Shown: in pieces, positions 50,988-59,579 of the stretch | Numbering within the stretch: the stretch's first letter is position 1 | How the letters are laid out: every line of letters begins with the position of its first letter | Assembly: GCA_000985875.1 (NCBI GenBank) | Contig: CCRI01000003.1 | Coordinates: 124,001 to 188,000, forward strand | Direction: 5' to 3' | Length of the DNA: 64,000 bases | From: Neorhizobium galegae bv. officinalis | Lineage (GTDB): Bacteria; Pseudomonadota; Alphaproteobacteria; Rhizobiales; Rhizobiaceae | Made by a program: the position numbers and the translations under genes | The notes under the pieces: model-generated | The model's database searches: none | The model's input: only the letters and a program-made list of their open reading frames with translations | Told to the model about the DNA's origin: nothing

Positions 50988-51380
50988 ATGTTGCATCACG
51001 AACCACGAGCCGGACAGGACCCCTATGTCAAGGACACTCCGTCGCTGATCGCCAGTGACAAGGTGGAAGGGACCAAGGTCTATGGCGCCGACGGCAAGCA
51101 TATCGGCTCTATCGCCCGCGTGCTTCTCGAAAAGCGCGGCGGCCGCGTCGGATATGCGGTCCTGAGCTTCGGTGGCTTTCTCGGCATCGGCGACGACTAT
51201 TACCCGCTCCCTTGGGAAAAACTTCGTTATGACGAAGAGCTCGACGGCTATCGAATCGACCTGACCAAGGACCAGATCACCGGCGCCCCGCGTTACCGCG
51301 ATCTGAACGACGATACCTGGTACAACGACAAGGGCCGGACGATCTACGACTATTACGGCGTTCCGCCATACTGGATGTAA
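50988..51380 (+). CDS. PRC-barrel stress protein
   Basis: 130 residues with a PRC-barrel domain (about residues 20-85: ASDKVEGTKVYGADGKHIGSIARVLLEKRGGRVGYAVLSFGGFLGIGDDYYPLPW seen in pieces) and an aromatic C-terminal tail YDYYGVPPYWM. Such proteins are common members of the general stress regulon in alphaproteobacteria. AAGGAGG 7 bases upstream fixes the start at 50988. An EcfG promoter lies directly upstream. Confidence 0.88.
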   Translation: MLHHEPRAGQDPYVKDTPSLIASDKVEGTKVYGADGKHIGSIARVLLEKRGGRVGYAVLSFGGFLGIGDDYYPLPWEKLRYDEELDGYRIDLTKDQITGAPRYRDLNDDTWYNDKGRTIYDYYGVPPYWM

Positions 51381-51477
51381 GCGTTCCGTCAACGGAATTC
51401 CGGAGGCTCCGCGTTGCGGGGCCTCTTTTCGTTTATTTAATTCTCCTGATGCAAGGTCCTCGCGACAGGGGATGGCG

Positions 51478-52590
51478 ATGACCGGAAAGACGGAAGCGGG
51501 CACGGTCCGCGATTTCGAGCGCGGCGATATCGAGGCTGTGGCGCAGCTTTTCCAGCAGACGTTCCGCAAATCGAATGCGCCGTCGCCCTCATTGATAGCC
51601 TATCTGGAAGAAGCCTTTTTCGATCATCCCTGGGCTGAGCCGGATATCCGGTCCAAGGTGTTCGAAAAGGGTGATGGAGGGGTCTCCGGTTTCATCGGCG
51701 TCTTTCCGTCCCGGCTGGAACTTGACGGCCGGCCGCTCCGCGCCGCCTTTGCCGGCTCGATGATGGTCCAGAACCCGAAGGAAAATCCACTCGCCGGCGC
51801 ACGGCTGCTGCGCTCCTTTCTCGCTGGTCCGCAGGATATCTCGCTGACGGAAACCGCCAACTCCACGGCGCTCGGCATGTGGCAGAAGGCCGGCCATGTG
51901 CTAGATCCCGGTTACAGCATGAATTGGCTGCGCATCCTGCGTCCCGCTTCCGCAGCGGTCGAGGTGCTGGCCAGGCGGCTGCGTCCCGCGGCTCTCCTGC
52001 GTCCGTTCGGCCGGATTGCCGACCGCGGCTCGGCTCTCGTCCGTATGACGCCTCTTCGTCCGGCGGAGCGCAGCGCCTCGAAAATCACCTTCCGCGACGC
52101 CACCCGCGAGGAGTTCGGCACGGCGCTTCTGACACTTGCCTCGAACTATGCCCTTCGCCCGCGCTGGGATGATCGGTCGTTGGCGTGGTTCGTGGATCAA
52201 GCGGAAAACAAGCGGAATTTGGGCTATCCGGAATGGCGCGTCGGCTTCTCTGCCGACGGGCGAGCGGTTGCGGCCTACGTGTATTTCGCCGGTCCCGGCG
52301 AGATCGGCTGGTTGCTGCAGGCATTGTCGGCGCCGAACGCGGCCGCGGAAATGGTCGACGACCTGTTTGCCCATGCTTACGAGATGGGATGTTCCGGCAT
52401 ACGCGGCGGCGGGCATCCATGGCTGATCCCGACGCTGATGAGCCGCAAGACCATTTTCTACGGCCGCTCGTTCTTTGTCGCGCAGGCGCGCGACAAGAGC
52501 CTGCTGGAGCCGATCAGGTCCGGCCAGGCGCTGATCAGCGGCCTTGCCGGGGAAGGCTGGACGCGCCTGATCGGCGACCGGTTCGACTGA
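51478..52590 (+). CDS. GNAT/FemAB-like acyltransferase
   Basis: 370 residues. The N-terminal half is a GNAT domain (DIEAVAQLFQQTF, GFIGVFPSRLELDGRPLRAAFAGSMMV) and the C-terminal half looks like a second, degenerate acetyltransferase (YVYFAGPGEIGWLLQAL, YGRSFFVAQARDKS). ATG 51478 has AGGGG 6 bases upstream. It faces an operon of ACP, AMP-ligase and NadE-like genes. Similar acyltransferase/ligase/ACP groups occur in exopolysaccharide and exosortase loci, so a shared role is possible but unproven. Confidence 0.75.
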   Translation: MTGKTEAGTVRDFERGDIEAVAQLFQQTFRKSNAPSPSLIAYLEEAFFDHPWAEPDIRSKVFEKGDGGVSGFIGVFPSRLELDGRPLRAAFAGSMMVQNPKENPLAGARLLRSFLAGPQDISLTETANSTALGMWQKAGHVLDPGYSMNWLRILRPASAAVEVLARRLRPAALLRPFGRIADRGSALVRMTPLRPAERSASKITFRDATREEFGTALLTLASNYALRPRWDDRSLAWFVDQAENKRNLGYPEWRVGFSADGRAVAAYVYFAGPGEIGWLLQALSAPNAAAEMVDDLFAHAYEMGCSGIRGGGHPWLIPTLMSRKTIFYGRSFFVAQARDKSLLEPIRSGQALISGLAGEGWTRLIGDRFD

Positions 52591-52610
52591 GCTTTCTTAG
52601 CCGAGCCCAC

Positions 52611-53609
52611 TTAACCGAGCATGGTCACCGGCTCGGCATGCAGATATTCCGCCACCTTCCGCTTCGAGGCGATATTGCGCCAGACGGCGTCCACCTCGTC
52701 CGGCGTCAGCCCGGCGGCGTCGCCGACTTCTTCCCGCGCAATCCCGTTGTCGAGCCCGTAGAGGCAGAGGTCCATGCGATCATAGGGAAGCGAGAAGTAA
52801 TACTCGTCCTGGCCCTGCGGCAGCGACCATGTGTCCGTCGTCGGTGGGCGCCGGCGAATGTCGGCGGGCACGCCGAGTGCTTCGGCAAGCTGGTAGACCT
52901 GGCTCTTGTAGAGATGCGCGATCGGCTTGAAGTCCGCAGCGCCATCGCCGTTCTTCACGAAAAAGCCCTGATCGTATTCGAGCCGGTTCGGCGTGCCGGC
53001 GACGGCAAAGTTCAGCCGGTCGGCGTGGTAATATTCGATCTGCTTGCGGGTGCGCTGTTTCATGTTGGCGGCCGCGATCATGCCGAGATAGACCTCGAGC
53101 GGCATGCGGTGGCGGCTCTGTTCGCCGGCCGGATTGGCGACAACAAGCCAGGAAATATTGTAGCCGCGGCCGGTCAGCGCATTTTCCAGCACCACCTTGC
53201 AGCCCCAGCCTTCGCCAAATTCCGGAACGATCTGGCGGATGAAACCGTCGCGGCGGGTATAACATCCGGCCGCGGCAAGCGCCGGACCGATATCTTCGAG
53301 AACGGTTTCGACACCGACCGCTTCTGCAAGCGCCTTGCCGAGCTTCAGGCTGTCCGGATCGGAATCATGTTCCGGCATGAAGATGCCAGTCACCTTGCCC
53401 GGACCGAGCGCGCGGGCGCAAAGGGCGGCGGTGACGCTGGAATCGATGCCCCCGGACAAGCCCAGCACGGCGCCGCGCTTGCGCAAGTCCTTCAGCACCG
53501 TCTCCCGCAACCAGCCGCAGATGCGCTCGATCTCGGCCTCCGCATCGAGCTTCAGGGTTTCAGCCGAGAATTTCCCCGCCCTTTGGGCCTGCTTCAGGCT
53601 CTGGATCAT
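52611..53609 (-). CDS. nadE: NAD(+) synthase-like ATP pyrophosphatase
   Basis: 332 residues, a stand-alone NadE domain with no glutaminase region. PP-loop LGLSGGIDSSVTAAL, MKQRTRKQIEYYHADRLNFAVAGTPNRLEYDQGFF and GDGAADFKPIAHLYKSQV carry the ATP and NaAD contact residues. It overlaps the adenylating ligase by 4 bases (53606-53609) and shares an operon with an ACP. That setting suggests it may amidate or adenylate an ACP- or ligase-derived acid rather than make housekeeping NAD. The symbol reflects family only. Confidence 0.85.
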   Translation of the reverse strand: MIQSLKQAQRAGKFSAETLKLDAEAEIERICGWLRETVLKDLRKRGAVLGLSGGIDSSVTAALCARALGPGKVTGIFMPEHDSDPDSLKLGKALAEAVGVETVLEDIGPALAAAGCYTRRDGFIRQIVPEFGEGWGCKVVLENALTGRGYNISWLVVANPAGEQSRHRMPLEVYLGMIAAANMKQRTRKQIEYYHADRLNFAVAGTPNRLEYDQGFFVKNGDGAADFKPIAHLYKSQVYQLAEALGVPADIRRRPPTTDTWSLPQGQDEYYFSLPYDRMDLCLYGLDNGIAREEVGDAAGLTPDEVDAVWRNIASKRKVAEYLHAEPVTMLG

Positions 53610-55159
53610 GCGACATTCCCCCGTGTGACTGTGTTTGTTTCGTCCGCGCCGAGCCGGATCTTGCCGGTCGTCGTGCGTGGCAGTGCGTCGCGGAACTCGA
53701 CGCTTTTCGGCACCATGTAATCTTCAAGCAACTGAGCACAGTGGCGGATGATTTCCCGCTCGGTAAGCGTCACGCCGTCCTCCACCACCACATAGGCGCG
53801 GACGACCTGGCCGAAGATCGGGTCGTCGACGCCGCCAACCGCCGCTTCCCTGATGCCGGGCAAGGCATAGAGCGCGCGCTCGACCTCCTGTGGACTGACC
53901 TTTTCGCCGCGTGTCTTGATGATGTCGTCGCGCCGGCTGACGAAATAGAGAAAGCCGTCCGCATCCGCATGGAAGAGATCTCCGGTGTGCAGGCGCCTGC
54001 CGCCCGCAACCGGCGAAAGTGCCCGTACCGAGGTCAGGCCGTTGGCCCAGTAACCGGACATCACATGCGGCCCTTCGACAACGAGTTCACCGATCGTGCC
54101 CGGAGGAACGGGACGTCCGTCCTCATCGATCACGAAAGCACTGGTTCCGGGAATGGCGCGGCCGACAGAAAGCGGCCGGCGGGAAACCTCCTCAGGCGGC
54201 AGATAGGTGGCGCGCAGGCATTCGGTCTGGCCGTACATCAGGAAAAGCCGGGTGTCGGGAAAAAGCTGCTGCAACCGCTCGGAAAGGGCCGGCGGCATGG
54301 CTGCGGCGGCGCTGGTGATAGTGCGCAGATGCGGCAGGAAACCCGGCTCCAGGTCCTTCATGCCGGTAATCAGGGCGGCCATCGGCGGCACGAGCGGGAA
54401 ACCCGTCGCCTTTACCTCCGCCAGCCGTTCGAGGATCTTCCGCGGAAAGGCGAAGCTCTTTTCGAGAACCAGCGTGCCGCCAGCCATCACCATCGTCACC
54501 ACCTGCGTGATGCCGTAGCCGAAGGACAGCGGCAGGACGCTGAGCACGACGTCCTCGGCCGTATTGCCGAGATAGGTGACGATCGCCTCGCAGGCGGCGC
54601 CAACGTTGGCGTGGGTGAGCATCACGCCCTTCGGTTGGCCGGTTGAACCGGAGGTATGCAGCAGCAGCGCCAGCGCTTCGATGTCTTCGAAGTCCCTGAG
54701 CGGAACGGAAACCTCACCGCTGACCAGATTTTCGAACCGCATTCCACGACCGAGATCGTCGCCGGCATCCGCCTGGACGACGACCGTCAGCGGCTGCATC
54801 TTCGTTCTGGCGATGGCCGCATCCACGGTTGCCCGCTGGCGGGCATGGGTGATCACCGCGGCGGCCTCGGTACTGTTTAGAATGACAGAGAGCTTTTCCG
54901 CCTTGATTGACGGATAAAGCGGGCAGGGCACGGCGCCGGCCTTCCAGAGGCCGAAGAAGCTGACGACAGCCTCGTGTCCGTTTTCCAGCACCATCAGCAC
55001 CCTGTCACCCGGCTTGATGCCGTCGCGGGCAAGGCTTTCGGCGAGCCGATCGGACGAGGCGTCGAGCTCCGCGTAGGTCAGCCGGATATCGCCTGCGATC
55101 AGCGCGGGCTTGGGGCCGAACCGTCTGGCGCTGTCGCGCAGCCTTGCCTCGATGCGCAC
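53606..55159 (-). CDS. Acyl-CoA synthetase-like AMP-dependent ligase
   Basis: 517-residue ANL-superfamily enzyme: A3 motif LLHTSGSTGQPKGVMLTH, A5 YGQTECLRATY, A7/A8 TGDLFHADADGFLYFVSRRDDIIKTRGEKVSPQEVE read in parts, and the A10 lysine in RTTTGKIRLG. It lies 10 bp after an ACP gene and overlaps nadE-like. It probably activates a carboxylic acid and loads it on that ACP. The acid is not deducible from sequence. Confidence 0.9.
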   Translation of the reverse strand: MRIEARLRDSARRFGPKPALIAGDIRLTYAELDASSDRLAESLARDGIKPGDRVLMVLENGHEAVVSFFGLWKAGAVPCPLYPSIKAEKLSVILNSTEAAAVITHARQRATVDAAIARTKMQPLTVVVQADAGDDLGRGMRFENLVSGEVSVPLRDFEDIEALALLLHTSGSTGQPKGVMLTHANVGAACEAIVTYLGNTAEDVVLSVLPLSFGYGITQVVTMVMAGGTLVLEKSFAFPRKILERLAEVKATGFPLVPPMAALITGMKDLEPGFLPHLRTITSAAAAMPPALSERLQQLFPDTRLFLMYGQTECLRATYLPPEEVSRRPLSVGRAIPGTSAFVIDEDGRPVPPGTIGELVVEGPHVMSGYWANGLTSVRALSPVAGGRRLHTGDLFHADADGFLYFVSRRDDIIKTRGEKVSPQEVERALYALPGIREAAVGGVDDPIFGQVVRAYVVVEDGVTLTEREIIRHCAQLLEDYMVPKSVEFRDALPRTTTGKIRLGADETNTVTRGNVA

Positions 55160-55169
55160 CGGCGCAGCC

Positions 55170-55424
55170 TCAGGCCGCAGCCAGCTTGGTCGACAGGTAG
55201 CTCGTCATGTTGTCGATGCTGTCGAGGTTTTCCGGAACGATTTCCTCGTCGGCGACGGTAATGCCGTAGGTCTGCTCCAGGAAGGCGATCAGTTCGAGCA
55301 CGCCGGTGGAATCGATCACGCCGCTTTCGAGCAGCGACTGGTTGTTGGAAACCTGCGCGTCGGCGCGGAAAAGAAAATTCTCCGCGATGAATTCGCGCAC
55401 GCTATTTTCGATTGCTTCCGCCAT
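55170..55424 (-). CDS. Acyl carrier protein
   Basis: 84 residues with the PCP/ACP fold. The phosphopantetheine site is Ser39 in ESGVIDSTGVLEL, with S-T in place of the common S-L. The start at 55424 is set by GGAGAGG 6 bases upstream. First gene of ACP-ligase-NadE, divergent from xth. It is a stand-alone specialized ACP, not the fatty-acid synthase AcpP. Confidence 0.9.
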   Translation of the reverse strand: MAEAIENSVREFIAENFLFRADAQVSNNQSLLESGVIDSTGVLELIAFLEQTYGITVADEEIVPENLDSIDNMTSYLSTKLAAA

Positions 55425-55502
55425 CGACGGCCTCTCCACAAATAGTTTTTGCCCGCGCGGACGGGGCGCGGTCGATTGAAGAGGCATCTTCCGGACTATC
55501 CC

Positions 55503-55538
55503 TGAACGTTTTGCTAATTTGTAAAACGCTTTTGTTCA
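55503..55538. promoter_or_regulatory. Nested inverted repeats between ACP operon and xth
   Basis: Inner pair CGTTTT (55507-55512) / AAAACG (55523-55528) and outer pair TGAAC (55503-55507) / GTTCA (55534-55538), centred in the 159-bp divergent region. Candidate operator for the ACP operon or xth. It does not match the alphaproteobacterial LexA box. Confidence 0.4.
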
Positions 55539-55583
55539 CAAGCTTAACCGCATCCAAATGCCGGCCTCGGCGTTGGTGCTTCC

Positions 55584-56357
55584 ATGAAGATCGCGACCTT
55601 CAATGTGAACGGCGTCAACGGTCGCCTCGACCTGCTCCTCGAATGGCTTGAGGAGGCCACGCCGGATGTCGTCTGCCTGCAGGAGCTGAAGGCGCCGCAG
55701 CAGAAGTTTCCGGCCAGTTCACTCGAAAAAGCGGGCTACGGCGCAATCTGGCATGGCCAGAAGAGCTGGAACGGCGTCGCCATCCTTGCCCGCGGTGCCG
55801 ATCCGATCGAAACGCGCCGTGGCCTGCCGGGCGATCCCGAAGATCTTCACAGCCGCTATATAGAAGCCGCCGTGCGGGGCGTGCTGGTCGGATGCCTCTA
55901 TGCCCCGAACGGCAATCCCGCCCCCGGCCCGAAATTCGCCTACAAGCTTGCCTGGTACGAGCGGTTTTCGACCCACGCCCAGGCGCTTCTGGATACGGGT
56001 GCGCCCATCGTCCTTGCCGGGGACTATAACGTCATGCCGACAGATCTCGATGTCTACAAACCGGAACGCTGGCGGGATGACGCACTGTTCCGGCCGGAGG
56101 TACGAGAGGCCTTTTCCCGGCTGCAGGAGCAAGGCTGGACAGATGCAATCCGCAGGCTGCACCCGGGCGAGCGCATCTATACGTTCTGGGATTATTTCCG
56201 GAATGCGTGGGGCCGCGATGCGGGATTGCGGCTCGACCACCTGTTGCTCAGCCCCTCGATCGCGGACCGGCTGGAGGCGGCCGGCGTCGATCGCCATGTC
56301 CGCGGCCGCGAACATGCCAGCGACCATGCGCCGACCTGGATCGAACTCGCCGACTAG
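55584..56357 (+). CDS. xth: Exodeoxyribonuclease III
   Basis: 257-residue AP endonuclease of base excision repair. Metal/catalytic motifs: ATFNVNGVNGR, CLQELKAP, AGDYNVMPTDLDVY and the C-terminal SDHAPTWIEL. Its 3' end overlaps the convergent GNAT gene by 4 bases. Confidence 0.95.
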   Translation: MKIATFNVNGVNGRLDLLLEWLEEATPDVVCLQELKAPQQKFPASSLEKAGYGAIWHGQKSWNGVAILARGADPIETRRGLPGDPEDLHSRYIEAAVRGVLVGCLYAPNGNPAPGPKFAYKLAWYERFSTHAQALLDTGAPIVLAGDYNVMPTDLDVYKPERWRDDALFRPEVREAFSRLQEQGWTDAIRRLHPGERIYTFWDYFRNAWGRDAGLRLDHLLLSPSIADRLEAAGVDRHVRGREHASDHAPTWIELAD

Positions 56358-57193
56358 ACCAGATCGATCGCCATCTCCGACTGGGTGAGGCTACTTTTCC
56401 GCCAGCTGATCCGCCGCATGAAGCGGTCGAGCAGACCCTCCGGCACGTTTTCGATGATGAACAGCCTGCGGCCCGGATAACGGGCGGCGAGGGCATCGGT
56501 CAGCGACCGGCCAAACCCCTGCCGGCGATGGGCGGGATCGACTGCGAGACCGAAGAGCCGGATGTCCTTGCCCGTATCATCCAGAAGCACGGCAGCCTTG
56601 CCGTCGAGCGCGAACCCTTTCAGCGGCGGCCCGGATTTCTGGAAACTGCGGGGATCTGTCTGCCAGGTGAGATCGGCGTCCGCGAACCTCGCGAGCATCC
56701 CGGCAGCCGTCCCGAGCTCGCATTCCTCCGCCGGCGCCACATCAGGCGCGGCAAGCTTGCGGCTGCGGCCGAAGCCCACGAGTTTACGGGTATTCACAAA
56801 GCCGAGCGACAGATAGAGATCGCGCGCCCGCTCATTGGTGTTGATCACTTCGAGGATGAGTTTTCGGTCGCCGCGCGCCTTCGCGGCCTCGATCGCATCC
56901 AGCATCACGCTGCGCCCAACACCCTTGCCGCGGATCGTCGGCCCCATGCCGATCGCGCCGACCCGCGAGAGATCGCCCCGCCGGCCAATCAGCAGAATGC
57001 CCGCCGGTTTTTCGCCGTCGAAATAGACCAGGCTCTCATCGAGGTCGACATGATCGCGCTCGATGCGCAACTGCAGCGACGGGACCGTCACGTTCATCGG
57101 CACCACATAGCCGGAAAAACCGGTGGTGAAGCCTTCAACCGCATCTTCCAGTGTGCATTCCGAGAGGCGGCGACGGGAAATGGCGGATGTCAT
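56354..57193 (-). CDS. Two-domain GNAT acetyltransferase
   Basis: 279 residues with two tandem GNAT domains. The first shows GMGPTIRGKGVGRSVMLDAIEAA and the second GLAVDPAHRRQGFGRSLTDALAARYPG, each with the acetyl-CoA R/Q-x-x-G-x-G/A loop. Both appear intact. Substrate unknown. It lies 24 bp downstream of a hydroxyacid dehydrogenase on the same strand and may be cotranscribed with it. Confidence 0.85.
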   Translation of the reverse strand: MTSAISRRRLSECTLEDAVEGFTTGFSGYVVPMNVTVPSLQLRIERDHVDLDESLVYFDGEKPAGILLIGRRGDLSRVGAIGMGPTIRGKGVGRSVMLDAIEAAKARGDRKLILEVINTNERARDLYLSLGFVNTRKLVGFGRSRKLAAPDVAPAEECELGTAAGMLARFADADLTWQTDPRSFQKSGPPLKGFALDGKAAVLLDDTGKDIRLFGLAVDPAHRRQGFGRSLTDALAARYPGRRLFIIENVPEGLLDRFMRRISWRKSSLTQSEMAIDLV

Positions 57194-57217
57194 GACTTGT
57201 CTCCCAAGTGTGCCACC

Positions 57218-58168
57218 TCAGAGCACGTTGGACGGCGAACCCTTTTCGAAATTCTCTACATGGGTGATGACCTGCGCCCAAAGCGTCTGCATCGCCTCGT
57301 CGCTCGCCCAGGCCACATGCGGGGTGAGGATGAAGTTCGGCCGTTCCAGGATCGTCAGCAGCGGATTGTCCGGTGCCGGCGGTTCCTTGGTCAGCACGTC
57401 GAAACCGGCGCCGCCGATAAGTCCTTCGTTCAGCGCGGTCACCAGATCCGCCTCGTTCACCAGTCCGCCGCGGGCGGTGTTGATGATCAGCGGATGCCGC
57501 TTCATCTTTCTGAACTCGGCAAGGCCGATGAGGTCGCGGGTCGCCGGTGTCAGCGGCATGTGGAAGGTGATGATATCGGCGGTTTCCAGCACCTCGTCGA
57601 AGGCGGTGTAGCCGGGCTCGACCTTGTCCGCATCTTTCCGGGCTGCGAAGATGACCTTCATGCCAAAAGCTTCGGCGATCTTCGCCACCGACTTGCCGAG
57701 GGTGCCGCGGCCGAAAATGCCGAGCGTCGAACCGGCCAGATCCTTGATCGGGTGGTTGAAGAAACAGAACTGGTTGGCGCGTTGCCATTCGCCGGCGATC
57801 ACGTCCTGGCGGAAACCGACGATCGAACGGCGAAGCGCGAAGATCAGGCCGAACGTGTGCTCCGGCACGGTGTTGACCGCATAACCGCGCACGTTGGAGA
57901 CGGTGATCCCGCGCTCCTTGGCGAAGGCGAGGTCGATTACGTCGTAACCGGTGGCGGCGACCGTAATCATCTTCAGCTTCGGGGCATTGGCGATCGACTG
58001 CTCGCGCACCGGTGCCTTGTTGGTGATGACGATATCCGCGTCGGCGATGCGGGCGGCCACATCCTCCGGTGCCGTCTTGCCGTATTCGACCCATTCATGC
58101 GCAAAGGCGGGCCGGGCGATCGTCACCGAAGGGCCGATCGTGTCGCGGTCCAGAAACACGACCTTCAT
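57218..58168 (-). CDS. D-2-hydroxyacid dehydrogenase (glycerate dehydrogenase-like)
   Basis: 316-residue NAD(P)-dependent enzyme. Rossmann motif GIFGRGTLGKSVAKIAEAFG, catalytic Arg in INTARGGLVNEADL, Glu in LTKEPPAPDN and His in LTPHVAWAS. Likely reduces a 2-keto acid such as hydroxypyruvate or glyoxylate. The start at 58168 has AGGAA 8 bases upstream. It is divergent from the FAD-dependent gene, and both could process hydroxy acids made by the aldolases further right. Confidence 0.9.
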   Translation of the reverse strand: MKVVFLDRDTIGPSVTIARPAFAHEWVEYGKTAPEDVAARIADADIVITNKAPVREQSIANAPKLKMITVAATGYDVIDLAFAKERGITVSNVRGYAVNTVPEHTFGLIFALRRSIVGFRQDVIAGEWQRANQFCFFNHPIKDLAGSTLGIFGRGTLGKSVAKIAEAFGMKVIFAARKDADKVEPGYTAFDEVLETADIITFHMPLTPATRDLIGLAEFRKMKRHPLIINTARGGLVNEADLVTALNEGLIGGAGFDVLTKEPPAPDNPLLTILERPNFILTPHVAWASDEAMQTLWAQVITHVENFEKGSPSNVL

Positions 58169-58295
58169 CGCGAAAATTCCTGCATGATTTGAAACTCCTC
58201 CCAATCGAATCCATGGCGGCCGAAGCGCTGGCCGCGATGGATTTCTCGTATATCATCCCGCCTGTCATCCGGAAGGCCAAAGTGCGGAGAATGTC

Positions 58296-59408
58296 ATGAG
58301 TGAGGTGCTGGCGCTCGATTGCGTCGTCATCGGCGGCGGCGTGGTGGGGCTGGCGGTGGCCCGCGAAATGGCAATCGCCGGGCGCGAGGTGGTCGTGTTG
58401 GAGGCGGAGCCGATGACCGGCAGCATCACCTCTTCCCGCAACAGCGAAGTCATCCACGCCGGGCTTTATTACCCGACCGGCAGCCTCAAGGCGGAACTCT
58501 GCGTCGCCGGCAAAGAGAAGCTCTACGAATATTGCCGTGATCGCCACATCCCGTACAAAAGATGCGGCAAGCTGGTCGTCGCCTCGAACGAGGCCGAAGT
58601 AGCCTATCTCGAAAAACTGCTGAAACAGGCGGAAGCCAACGGCGTCGACGATTGCCGGCTGATCGACAGCGCCGAACTTGCTCACCTCGAGCCGCAGATC
58701 GCGGGCTTTGCCGCGCTGGTCTCCCCCTCGACAGGCATCGTCGACAGCCATCGCCTGATGGAAGCCTATATCGCCGATATCGAAGCCCCTGGCGGCGGCA
58801 TCGTGCTGAACTCGCCGGTCCTCGGTGGCGAGCTTCTGACTGATACCGTGCGGCTATCGGTCGGCGGTCGCGATCCCGTGGAGATCGAGGCGAAACTGGT
58901 GGTGAATGCAGCCGGGTTGAGTGCCTGGGCGATTTCCGAGGGCATGATCGGCCTCGACCGGAAAACATTGCCCCAGCGTCACTATGCAAAAGGCTGTTAC
59001 TTCTCACTGATCGGCCGCGCGCCGGCGGAGCGGCTGATCTACCCGGTGCCGGAGCCCGGCGGGCTTGGCGTTCACCTGACACTCGATCTCGCGGGCCAGG
59101 CTCGTTTCGGCCCGGATGTCGAATGGGTGGAGACGATCGACTACGATATCGATCCCCGCCGCGCCGACAAGTTTTATGGAGCGATCCGCCGCTACTGGCC
59201 AAATCTGCCGGACGGCGCCCTGCAGCCGGCCTATTCGGGCATGCGGCCGAAAGTCGTCGGTCCGAATGGGGGAGGGGGTGGCGACTTCGTTATTCAGGGG
59301 CCCGAAACGACCGGCCACCCGGCCTACGCCGCGCTTTACGGCATCGAAAGTCCGGGGCTGACGTCTTCGATGGCGATCGCGGAGAGGGTTCGGCGGCTTG
59401 TTTCATAA
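58296..59408 (+). CDS. FAD-dependent oxidoreductase, L-2-hydroxyglutarate oxidase (LhgO)-like
   Basis: 370 residues of the DAO family. N-terminal dinucleotide-binding CVVIGGGVVGLAVAREMAIAGREVVVLEAE is seen in outline, then the LhgO-type signature SSRNSEVIHAGLYYPTGSLKAELC. C-terminal YSGMRPKVVGP matches the same family. It probably oxidizes a 2-hydroxy acid and feeds electrons to the respiratory chain; L-2-hydroxyglutarate is one candidate. Confidence 0.88.
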   Translation: MSEVLALDCVVIGGGVVGLAVAREMAIAGREVVVLEAEPMTGSITSSRNSEVIHAGLYYPTGSLKAELCVAGKEKLYEYCRDRHIPYKRCGKLVVASNEAEVAYLEKLLKQAEANGVDDCRLIDSAELAHLEPQIAGFAALVSPSTGIVDSHRLMEAYIADIEAPGGGIVLNSPVLGGELLTDTVRLSVGGRDPVEIEAKLVVNAAGLSAWAISEGMIGLDRKTLPQRHYAKGCYFSLIGRAPAERLIYPVPEPGGLGVHLTLDLAGQARFGPDVEWVETIDYDIDPRRADKFYGAIRRYWPNLPDGALQPAYSGMRPKVVGPNGGGGGDFVIQGPETTGHPAYAALYGIESPGLTSSMAIAERVRRLVS

Positions 59409-59423
59409 CGCTCAGAGCAAGTT

Positions 59424-59554
59424 GCCCCCTCACCCTACCTCCGCTTCGCTCGGCCACCCTCTCCCCAAGGGGGGAGGAGGAGCGGAGACGTTGCGGCAAA
59501 TTCCCTCTTCTCCCCAGCGGGGAGAAGGTGGCCGGAAGGGTCGGATGAGGGGGC
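59424..59554. repeat. RIME-like palindromic intergenic element
   Basis: A 131-bp non-coding palindrome. Outer arms GCCCCCTCA (59424-59432) / TGAGGGGGC (59546-59554), middle arms CGGCCACC / GGTGGCCG, and internal stems CTCCCC-AA-GGGGGGAG (59461-59476) and CTTCTCCCC-AGC-GGGGAGAAG. The words CCCCTCA, TTCTCCCC and GGTGGCCGG are typical of Rhizobium-specific intergenic mosaic elements. It lies between convergent genes and may also stop transcription. Confidence 0.75.
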
Positions 59555-59579
59555 ACTCGCCGTCGCCAATGACATCGTC

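Noticed and set aside
49123..51048. 641-codon open frame on the plus strand
   Set aside because: Antisense of fadD running through its promoter region; no recognizable domain.
55501..55540. LexA (SOS) box before xth
   Set aside because: The alphaproteobacterial box GTTC-N7-GTTC is not present; GAAC and GTTC here are 23 bases or more apart.
56207..58192. 661-codon open frame on the plus strand
   Set aside because: Runs antisense through two real genes (double-GNAT and D-2-hydroxyacid dehydrogenase) and across their boundary.
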